A stretch of DNA of 64,000 bases, from assembly GCA_949361645.1 (NCBI GenBank), contig OX442424.1, positions 4,113,986 through 4,177,985 on the forward strand, written 5' to 3'. Positions 48,101-60,100 of this stretch are shown here, in pieces. The translations under genes and the position numbers were made by a program. Each line of letters begins with the position of its first letter. The first letter of the stretch is position 1. This DNA comes from Spongilla lacustris (Eukaryota > Porifera > Demospongiae > Spongillida > Spongillidae). The notes under the pieces are model-generated. The model was not told the origin of the DNA, ran no database searches, and saw only the letters and a list, made by a program, of their open reading frames with translations.

Positions 48101-51100
48101 ACCTAGGTTTGGTCCCAGACAGTTGTTGATAGCCATCCAATAGTTGCTGAGAATATTGATCCTGACCTATCTGAAATGAAGCCTAAAACTTTATAATCAA
48201 TCGACCCAAAAAAAAAAAAATCTACTCCTCCAGCGTACAGACAGCTGGTGTAGTACAAACATACTTGTACTAATATTTGTGATGATATAACTAATTGTGG
48301 CTCAGCATGATTGCCATTGCACAATACCACACATTATATCATCTTGATAGTAATGGAATGTAAAGAGTATGACTGCTGCTTTGCAGTGGCGGGGGGGGGG
48401 GGGGGGGGCAACTGGGTTCTGCCCCCCCCCCCCCCCCCCCAATAGAAATTAAATATTTATAGCTAAGGGGCGGTGCCTTACACGATTCATAGTATGTGCG
48501 AAAACGGTAAATGTACGTGCAAAGCAGTGCCAGCCGGTGCGGAGCCATGCAGTCTAGAACATCGGGCAGGCATACATGTGCTCTGAATTAAAACTTCCAT
48601 GACAGCTGGAATTGTAATAATTTGTGTGTTTGAGTAATTTCAAAGGCGCCTATATTACAAAATTTCAAGTCAAATCTTTCAATAGCAGCAGGTAGGCCTA
48701 TGCAGCAAATCCATACCGTCACAATTAATATTATAGTTCACTGGTTCATTTGACGTTGAAGTTATTCTGGACTGACCAGATGGAGCCTCGGAGTCGAAAG
48801 CGACCAAGCAAAGAAGGTTTGCCATGCACCACCAGCCAACTTTGGTGCCACGTCACGCAGAGATAGAGTTTATCTACGTAGAAGAGTTATAACGTTTTTG
48901 GAGCAGTTTTTACGTACATTTGGGGGGGGGGGGGGGGTTTCAACGCAAAAAGCATTGGCTTCTGGGGCTCCACCCCAGGCCCCGCTGGGGGAGCTTACAG
49001 CGCTCACCCAGAACCCCTAGCTGGGCGGGAGGGGTGCCCCCCTCCTGCACCCTCCCCGGGGCGGCTCCACCTCCAGCTTTGCCCCACCCCCTGCCACACC
49101 CTCACCTGTGCCCCCCCCCCCCCCCCGCTCCCAATTCCTGAATCCGCCCCTGCTTTGAATGAACGATGGAAAGGTTGCATGTCTAGACATGCAGCATTAA
49201 AGGCCTATGGTGTATTACCATCCCCACCCTGTGACAAGTTGGATGGAAAGAGCCCAGAGGATAGACCTAGTACTATGTTTTAACAAAGGCTGAGGAGGCA
49301 ATGCTAGCAGCATTCTGTAATGCGGCTTCCCCATAAATTGTCAGCGATATTGTTGCCAAGGTCATCAAGGCAGAGAAGTCGTCTTTACCCCAGCCTCAGC
49401 TGAGCACTGCAGAGGAGGAGACAATTGCTGATGGAATGAGAATGGCGAAGTATTTTATTGGTGACAGCACATCTAATGGCCATATTTGATGGTCTAGCTG
49501 TGAAGAGTATATCCAAAGCAGATGACCATGAATTAGTATGAGTGAGCAAATGGTACTTTATCATCACGCCCCTTAATGTGGCACTGTGCAGTATTTAAGA
49601 GTGGAAGGCCAAGATATTGCTGGTTTCAGGGTTCTATGCGATGGAACCCTGAACGTACAGAGCGATCTGCAGAAATGCTGACAGGGGGCAGTTGTAACTT
49701 AAATGAAAATGGTTTGGTGACATCCAGGCCTACATTGTGGAAGAGGACGAAGAAGCTTGTGTCTTGCAGGCTTGCAGGCTCTGGAACGAATCTTTAACTT
49801 TGATGAGTCAAATTTTCGTCTTGCCAAGAAGAAGAGGAATGTTCTGGGACCCGTGAACTATAAAAGCTTCTTGCAAACATCACACTTCTTGCAAACATCA
49901 CACTAAAACGATAAAGAAGGCTTAACAGTACTGATGGGCTACTCTGCTGCAGGGAAAATAGCACCTCCAATGATAATCTGATAATATAATATGTTAATAC
50001 ATATTCAAAGCAGCACATTCCCCATGCATAACATAGAAGAGGCAGCAGAAGCTGTTGATCCTACGTGGGCAATTGGTAGGTCTGAGAAAGGTTGAATAAC
50101 AAGTGCTACCATTTATGATTAGATGTCCGAGGTTTTTGAGCCATGCCTTAAACAAAGCAACATCCCAAGGCCTGTCTTGGTATACACTGATGGTTATAAG
50201 TCCCAAATTTCCCTTGAAGTGGCCGATTTTCTGTACATCAAAGGATGTTCTGCTTGTAGCTCTTTACCATAATTCTACCCACTTGCGTCAACCACTTTAT
50301 GTTGAATCCGTGTTTGAGTCCCTTTAGAACCTATGGGCCACTGCCAAAAATAAATGGAAGGAAATACACCCCAGTGAAAACATCAACAAAAGATTTTCCT
50401 ATAGTATTCAAGGGTGCTGTGTATTCAGATACTTCTTAGCACTGTTGTGAATGGATTTAGGAAGGCTGCAAAGGTAGAATATAGTAAATGTTGTAGGATC
50501 AGCTACATCACGAGTGTAAAGAAGCAGAACTGTTGTCTCCAGTTAGTGATCCTTCTGTATTTCAATTGAGGTATGGCCGCTGCTTTCTTGAAGATTGGTA
50601 CAGGGCACACAAAGTTATAGCTGTTTGAATCAGCTATGATGGGGAATGACAAGGAGACATAGAAGACACGTCACTTTTCTAGCTATGGTCTTCTGCTAAA
50701 GAGATTGCAGTTCTAAGCATAAGTGGATGATGCTCCCTTAGGGTGGAGGAGATGATGGTGGTGAAGGACCAGAAGCAGGAGATGGTCCCTCAGATGGTGC
50801 AGGGCCAGAAGCAGGAGAAGATCCCTCAGATGGTGAAGGGCCAGAAGCAGGGGATGGTCCCTCAGATGGTGAAGGGCCAGAAGCAGGAGAAGATCCCTCA
50901 GATGGTGAAGGGCCAGAAGCAGGAGATGGTCCCTAAGATGGTGAAGGGCCAGAAGCAGGAGATGGTCCCTCAGATGATGAAGGGCCAGAAGTGGGGGATG
51001 ATCTCGCAAGTGGTAAAGGGTCAGAAGCAGGAGATGGTCCCTCAGATGGTGAAGGGCCAGAAGCAGAAGATGGTCCTGCAAGTGCTGAAGGGCCAGACGC

Positions 51101-54100
51101 AGGAGATGGTCCCTCAGATGGTGAAAGGCCAGGAGCAGGAAATGGTCCCTCAGATGGTGAAGGGCCAGAAGCAGGAGATGGTCCCTCAGATGGTGAAAGG
51201 CCAGGAGCAGGAAATGGTCCCTCAGATGGTGAAGGGCCAGAAGCAGGAAATGGTCCCTCAGATGGTGAAAGCCCAGAAGCAGGAGATGGTCCCTCAGATG
51301 GTGAAGGGCCAGAAGCAGGAGATGGTCCCTCAGATGGTGAAGGGCCAGAAGCAGGAGATGGTCCCTCAGATGGTGAAGGGCCAGAAGCAGGAGATGGTCT
51401 CGCAAGTGGTGAAGGGCCAGAAGCAGGGGATGATCACTCAGATGGTGAAGGGCCAGAAGCAGTGGATGGTCCCTCAGATGGTGAAGGGCTAGAAGCAGGA
51501 GATGGTCCCTCAGATGGTGAAGGGCCAGAAGCAGTAGATGGTCCTGCAAGTGGTGAAGGGCCAGAAGCAGGAGATGGTCCCTCAGATGATGAAGGGTTAG
51601 AACCCTCAGATGATGAAGGGTTAGAAGCAGGAGATGGTCCCTCAGATGGTGAAGGACCAGAAGCAGGAGATGGTCCCTCAGATGGTGAAGGGCCAGAAGC
51701 AGGAGATGGTCCCTCAGATGGTGAAGGGCCAGAAGCAGGGGATGGTCCCTCAGATGGTGAAGGGCCAGAAGCAGGGGATGGTCCCTCAGATGGTGAAGGG
51801 CATTGAAGTAAGCAATGCAACAAGATTTGAATGAAGAGCAGTTAGTCGTTCTGATGCCTCTATATGTGTGCAACTAGTACATATATCCTTGTACTTGTCA
51901 GCTATCAGGTACTACATCAGAGGAAGGTGGCTCAGGCTGAGACCCACAAACCTTACATGTATGTTGGATCTGATAGCTGTCTATCTTTCTTTCCACAAAA
52001 CGTTCTATGAAAACATACCCTTAAGAGTATATGTCTAAAGCAGTGGTACATTTATACAGACATGAAACATTTCTGGTGCTTTTTCTGGAACAGTTCCTGC
52101 CCCTACATATTCTGGACATATGGATAGTGGCTATAGCTGGTTTTGTAACTTAGTGATGGGAGAGCATATAGTGTGTTGAAAGGGGGCTTTGTCTAAGGTT
52201 ATGAGGTCAAGTCTGCCACTCTAGCTGTCTGCAACTCTCCATTCTAAACAGCTTATCCCCAAACTAGATTATCCCTTTGTCTTATTCCATGCAGGTATTG
52301 TCTGGTTCCAACCATATGTAGTATTCATGTGCACTGTATTGAATTTAATTTTTCTACACACAGTTATTGTGCTTACAGTTGTATGTATGTGACCTAGATG
52401 TTGCTAAGTTACAAAACCAGCTAGCTACTATCCATACGTCCAAAGGTGTACTATTCCCTAAAAAGCACCAAAAATGTTACATGACACATGTGTGCATGTT
52501 CTCATAGAACTTGTTTGCAGAAAGAAAGATATGGGCCTGACATAGACAGCTATCAGATCCAACATAAGGTTTATTGGTTTTTAAACATTGTATAGTTTAA
52601 CGAGGCATAAAAGCGTACTTTCGACACGAAGATCGGTGCGGGCTCTGTGAATTTGATTTATAAGCAATGAACACAGTTATGGGGAATACGAATCCAGCTT
52701 ATCAGCAAGTAGCTCATGTGAATTAACAATGACATAACAAAATTGTATGCCATCCCATAGAGCATTTATAGCCGGCCTTGCGCTCTGAGCTTTGCAATCC
52801 CTAACTTAAAGTAGCTTTACGCTCTAGTACATGACCTACCAAGCCACCGTATGAGACTCACTGTTACATTGTACATACTGTCATACTGCAAGTGAATATC
52901 ACATGTACATGTATGCAGAGATTCATTGACATGACATGAGCAGTGCTTTAACTAGAGTGTATGGATAAATTCTGTATCGTATGGTGACCATTGACTGACA
53001 CTGGTAAACTGGTAACCCTGACATCATTCTACTTAACCTGGGGCTGGTTACGAGACTAACTAACTTCATGCTTGGTTCAACAGAAATGTACCATCTACAC
53101 TGGCTTGTTTCTACACATTGTCATACATATGCAATGTACATACATGTATACATGTACGTGCAACAATGTAAGCTCACATAACACACCAATATAGAAATAT
53201 TAATGGATTATTCAGTAAATACTTTATACATGTGTATTTTGATGCTCAATATTACTTGCCCCACTATGCCCTCAACTGAAATTGGATCGTATTGATACCA
53301 CTTATACTTGTCTTATAACTCGAAAAATTGTATTATTAGACCATACCTATACAATCCCTCACTCCAAGAACTCCACAATGATCTCATTTCATAAAATAAT
53401 AAGCGTACATGAACAATAATTTGACTCACCACACTGAACATGTACTAAAAATCTTTTCACAACGAGAACATTGCCATCCTTTCTGTTCTATTAGTTTGTT
53501 GCATTTTCCACATGTGATATGATAATAAGTGCTTTGCTGAAAGAAAAGTAATTAACCATTTTGGATTCAATTTATCCATAAAGTGCACATTAAATTACAA
53601 TGCATTTGCATGTGTACACTTAAAACCAAAAGGTAACATCAAATAACTTAATTTGACACAATAATGTACAGCAACATTTAATTAATTGCAAGCAATTTAT
53701 AAAGTGCAAAATAACGAAAATGGAAGTTTTGAAAATTATGAAATTCTATTTACTTTTTACTAGTGAACTAGAAAACCACTGCAATTTTAACAAGATATAA
53801 AAAACATTCTCTCTGAGAAAGTTAGTGGTATATAGGATTTGAAGACAATGGTGGTGTAAAAAGGAAGGGAACAAGGGATTCAGTGGACATACAATAATTA
53901 TTCCTATAATTAGCAACATAATTGTAACGACGTTCTATACAGTGCTAAATACAGGAATAATTATTGTATGTCCACTGAATCCCTTGTTCCCTTCCTTTTT
54001 ACACCACCATTGCCTTCAAATCCTATATACCACTAACTTTCTCAGAGAGAATGTATTTTATATCTCATTTTTTTATATAAAAGTGACTACTAGTATATAG

Positions 54101-57100
54101 GTGTACATGTAGTACAAGTAAATACGATTGTACGATAAAATCCAGCCGTTGTAATTCCCATGTTTATTGCCTAGCAACACAATGTTACATTTGCAGCTGT
54201 TCCATTAGTTCGAAATTCGCGCACCAAGCTTTCCCTCTTAGAAGCTCGTTTCTTGTCTGAGTTCAGTTCATAACGTCGCCTCTTAGAAGTTCGCACCGCA
54301 ACAGAATCCTTTTCTTGTTGCCACCACTTAGAAGCTCAGTTCGACTCCAGATTTGCCCTGTACATGTCACGAGCAGACACCCGCCTTTGTTCAGCATCAG
54401 CATCGTACCAAACTTGGGAGGACTCTAACTCATACTCTTGATTTAGGAGGTATTCCTCTCATTGCTTAGCTTTCCTCTTTTGAAGCCGTGAAGGCATTGT
54501 GACAAAAACAACGTCGCTAGCTAAAAGTGGTGAGCAAAACTAAAAACACAAATGAAACTTTCAATCATATATAATGATACACAATTCTAATTATACGTGA
54601 AACATTGTCATGGAAACGGTTTTAATACAGCTAACTCTCTATATTACGTAGCGATTACGTAATCTTGGCGCGCGAGAACAGCTGCAAATTACGTATATTG
54701 GTTGCATGCTTTATTTATATATCTGATACCTGAAGATGTATTGTCAGATTTTTCTACGATTTTTGGTGTAACTGGCGCTCTTTAAAACCTTTCCTATCTC
54801 GAGTTATACTCACCCATAAAAACGACGACTATGGACAAATTACGGTCTGGGAACGAGAACTACGAGCTTTTTTGTTCTCTTAAAGTAAAAGGTCTGGCGA
54901 CTTGAACAAAACATGAAAATGATCGTCTTTCCAATGTGGATTGATAGCAATAAAGAGCTACACTTTCCATTTCTTGGTTCGTGAGTTATACGCGGATCAC
55001 GTTTTTAATGATACAGCACAAATCCTATATGAGAGTTACTCTCGATGACAGTTTTAATAACTCACTATGCCACATAATTATATAATTTCAAAATGGTGTT
55101 TCCTACATTATTTAATAATGGACTACGTAGCAATGGTTATTAAAATTAATCAGCTTCAACCGCTAAAGCAAATTATGACGTTAATATCTCACTACTGAAC
55201 TTTGTAATTTGAAATCAATGTTATTCCACTGTGTATTCAAATCATGTGCTATTTTAATATCAGTTATCTCTAACCTTGATCTTGAATACTTTTGACAATA
55301 GAGGGCTGTGATACAATTTCTTAACTGCTTACAATTTGGATTGTTAGTACATATTTGCCTAAAAGCAGTAATGTATACTAATGAAATCAAGTGGTTAGTT
55401 AATTTCAATCATCAGTTATTCTGATTAAAAAGCATTGCGTTTATTTGTGGACACCTGGTATACACATTGTCTCGTAATGTCAATAATATAAAAAATAGTT
55501 CAATAGGTGGTTATTTTTGCTGATGTAAATGGTAAGAAATCAAACCCTCAAAAACAAACTCTCACCTGTTCAATATTCAGAATTTTAAGTATTTGCATAG
55601 TAATGTAACATGGCAAAAAACAAATTGGAGTCACTAATGATCCTATTGAAAATATTATCTAAAATCAGGTGTTGGTTAAATCCAATTTACTCATTCAGTA
55701 TGAGTCTTACCAATTTATTCATTTCAAATAATATTTACATATACTTAGCAGTTACATCAATGCAGATGTTAATTTAAAAAAAAACCTTTTCTGCAATACT
55801 TACAGCTCTGTAAATGTACAATGTATATTTACATAAAAATGTACTGTGAAATACATTGTATAGTAAATAGGACAGGTGTAGTATTAATAGATTACATGTA
55901 GTATTGCACTACCTGGCTCATTTCACTGATTTCTGATAATGGACACAACTTTATTATCAAAGATGAAATATTCCATAATTGTTTCTGCATCAAAAGATCT
56001 AAGAGGGACCACAAATAATTACCACTTTCATGGAATGCAAATTAACATTTAAGAACATACCAATATAGGTGGAAAACCACTGTTTGATTAGTGCATCAGG
56101 AAGCAGTCTTTTCCCAAGCTCACCAAGCACAATAAGTATAGACACACTGGTTTGAACATCACCCTGAAATCGATTAACCAGCCATACATGTAGATGCATA
56201 GGCTACACAAAAATACCCATGTAGCAATTGGTATTATCACACTAAGCAAAGCATCATACACACCAAGAGGTAATGCTGGACAGCTAGCACAGGGACCTAT
56301 AAATACATGTATATGTATATATATGTACACATGTGCACAAACAACTTGTATACGAGTGCTCTATGTACTGGATTGATAATTTGAAGACAATGTTGTCAGT
56401 ACTTAACCTTCAGAAAACAGTGATTTGATGATATTATACTATATCCCATTGTTACAAGTACATATACACACATGATTAAAAATTCACTCATTGTGATGAT
56501 GATACTTTTGCTCGTAATTTTTGTCTCTAAATGGAGTGATGGATTTAAAAAAATAAAGCTTACTGAATGTTCAGAAAAAATCCAAGTGTATGTAATTTAA
56601 CTATAGTAATGAAGAGCTGACTGCACAACACACTAGTACCTTCTCGGCATAAAATTTCAGCATACTTGCTACAACTTTCTCGAACTCCCACTTTGATCTG
56701 TTCAGCTGTATGGAAATTAAATTAATTAATAACTGGTATCAGCCTGCACAAATGTTATAAGCACAACAATATTTCCCTGCATCTACATAAATAGAACATA
56801 CCTGTACAGTAGCAGATGTTTCATTTGCAACATGCTTTCTGGTTGAAGTCACCTCAATAGCACTGATCACAAAAAAGATGGTCAGCTAAAATTGCCATAT
56901 ACAATTCTGAGAAAATAATGTGGGTGCAGTGACCAATATAGAGACAGGGGATGGTGTTCACATTTCTGACCAGAGTGAAGGGGAATAGGATTTACAAGGT
57001 CCCACTGTTGGCACAAGGGCAATAAACAAAGCTGCTTTCATTTTTATACATGGGGGGGGGGGGGGGGGGGGGGAGAGTGGTATGCACCCCCCCCCCCCAA

Positions 57101-60100
57101 AATTCAAAATAAAAACCAGGTCACCCCTCTGCCTACAGGACACACCTATTATCAACCACACCTTTCAATGAATAATAATGATGACATTTGGCATGAGCTT
57201 GCAAGCATAATCTGTTTTGCATTAAGGTTTATTAGCATCTTCTGCTTTAGCCAATAGATGCAATAAATTTAACTTAATCATGAACATCCTCTTTAGATCC
57301 ATACCTACAGGTTGTATCGTCCCTGTTAGTGGATTATGTTCCAGGATGCCTGAGCCCTGGAGGTCATGAGTGAACACTGTACACTTGTGGGTTTTGCACA
57401 TTTTATATTGGTGGTAACGGAGTACCAAGGTTTCAGGTATAAACAAATACCAAAAGTGATTTCGGTCATGGGTGTTTCGAACTGGTTGCTAATTAGAACA
57501 CGTTCCAAAATTACGGTATATTGGCATTTGGGATCCTATGGCCTAGAGGAGCTAATTATGTTGTGCAATGAAGTCAGGTAAACAGCTCAAGTAACGGAGC
57601 AAGTTTCTACGCTACTCTGTAGCCTTCTCAAACTTTCACAAATTCCAGTCCAATTTTGGCTTACTTTTAGATCAACTATTTACGGACCTGCATATGGGAT
57701 TTTGTCAACTACCTAGCATAGGCATTGATTTGCAACTTTTCGAGTTCAAACATTGATTTCATCATTGCTAGGTATTGGAAGCTGCCTCTGCAATGACCAC
57801 AGATGTGGTTGTGGCAAAGGTAAGGGCAACTGGATTCCCAAGAAGAAACTGAATCCAATGATAGCCAGTCCCACTAAATGCACAATTAATGACAATTAAG
57901 GTCTGAGCAAATAATACAGAATCACAAAGGCTACATGTAGGCAATTAAGCTCTATATTGCACGTAGACTACAGTGTTCCACACTTAAAGCTTCCAAATCC
58001 AAAAAATTTGGTTTTTTGCTTGTAACTTTTCAACCATATGAGTATAAACAAAAAGGATGGGATATTCAGATTTAGCCATCGTTTCTGAGTAAGATGAACA
58101 TATTTTTGTTCAATTATTAAGTGTAAACAACAACAGCATATTAATAAATCATAAACGGTTTCAAGTACTATTTTGATCGATAATTCCCGTAAGGTAATTA
58201 GCTAAGCGTTCAAATTTGGGATTCTAATAGTGCTGTATGCTGTCTATCTTTCGTAGCTGTTCGTTGTCTTAAGTCGAGCCGGTTTGATAGATCGGTCCAG
58301 TTTTGTGATTTTTCGGGGGTACTTAAGCATATGCGATGGTTCGGTCGAATTAGTTTGACTTAAGGTCTGAAATTTAGGGAACATGATTATAAAGTGCTAG
58401 TAGTATCTCTATATTTTTTAATATTTTCTGCACATCTGCGCAAATAATGTAAAGCAATATTTGAAAGCGTAAAAGCTTACGAATTACATCCTTTTTTCAA
58501 TACAAGCTCATTAAGTGACGTTTCACGTATTTCCTGTACACGTCACACAACGCGGCGCTGCGCGTATAGCGCGCATAATATTACATGTACTTCTTAACAC
58601 CATTAACGTACACCGGATAATGATGACATAAAAGCACAATTTCTACTATATACACCAATAGCAGTACAGACTTCAGTCATCTTGCACTTGCACTCTTTCA
58701 CAGCAAAAACTGCAACTTAACTGCTAGTAGTACTTACTCTTCTATGTGATTTGTATACTTTAACTACTTTATCTACCTCACTTCCATCTGATCCATTTCT
58801 GTAAGCTTGCTCATAATCTCTACACTTTCTAAAAAATTTATAAATAAGTTCTTTGGAACAGCTTTCCAGTCCTTCAGGGACAATCTTCCTTAATGTATTA
58901 ATCTTTCCATTTGCATAAGCTCTTGTATGCTTCTTTGCATGGCACCAAACCCTTTCAATTGGACTTAGTTCACAATGGTATTTTGGAAAAAACAAGCACA
59001 GATGCCCACGTTGTTCTATATACTCTTCTAAAATCGACTTTTGTACTCGAAAATCATCAAATGTTTTCAATGTACTCCTCATCTTGTCTGCATTCATTCC
59101 CCTAGTGTCAATTCCTCTCTCCTGTAAAACCATTTTCATTCCCTTAGGTCTGCCATCCTCTAGTACCAAGTGTTGAATTTCACCATTCCAAACAGTGTCT
59201 CTTAAAATTGGTTGCTTGCCACCAACACCTACATTCATTTTTTCAGCATCAAGTTGATCATCAGCTACTTTTTTATGTGAAGGGGCATTGTCAAAAAGAA
59301 ATAGTCCACGTGCATGAGGATACTTTGCTTCAAAAATTTTTACAGCATTTTCCACTTGAATCATTAAACTATTGTTATTGAAATATCCATCTTTATGTAC
59401 TTCTATCATTACACGAGCCTTGTTACCATTAAATTCTAAGTATCCATCACATTCATCAATAAAGTCAGACACCATTATAGAATTTCCAAGGGATTTCTGC
59501 TTCAGCACACTTGTTTGACTATCACCCCAATAATATGACTGGTCGCAATTTGCATAGAAGGTACTTTCATCATGCACTACTCTAATTAAAGGTCTTACAT
59601 TAGCTGGACAAACTGGATGCAAATTGTCTGCTGTAATTGTTATTTTATCCAGCTCAAATAAAGTACTTACAAATTCTCTTCTATGCTGAATAACATCCTG
59701 TCTTTCATGTCCATCAAAATAGACACCCTTTTGATGATGAACTTGACTAAATCCAAATGAGTGGAGCCATCTTCTTGCAGTCTCAGTAGATAGACTTTGG
59801 TTGTATTCTTTATTAACCCATTCAGAAAACATTCCTGTTGTTAAGTTTGGTTCTCCCTTCTTGCATGCATTACTTCTTATGTAGCTACAGGCATGCATTT
59901 TAAACTCTTCGTCATGGACTAGTGTTTCATATTTAGGAAATTCTCCCCTTTCTGATGAAAGAATGTATTCAACTTCCTTACTTGTAATGTCCTCATTGCC
60001 ATGAGACAACACATTAAAAATACTTTGCATATATGACTGCATCCAACTTCTTATGGTACGATCAGAATAGCCGCTTACCTGTGAGGCTTTGATAGCTGCA

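Noticed and set aside
50713..51873. 386-aa Leu/His-rich minus-strand ORF
   Set aside because: Antisense reading of the 36-bp minisatellite; the acidic plus frame is more credible and lies behind a pogo-type pseudogene.
57222..57508. Possible extra WDR24 exon in a 74-codon minus ORF
   Set aside because: No match to the WDR24 pattern and no splice phase that would be required; the chain joins well without it.
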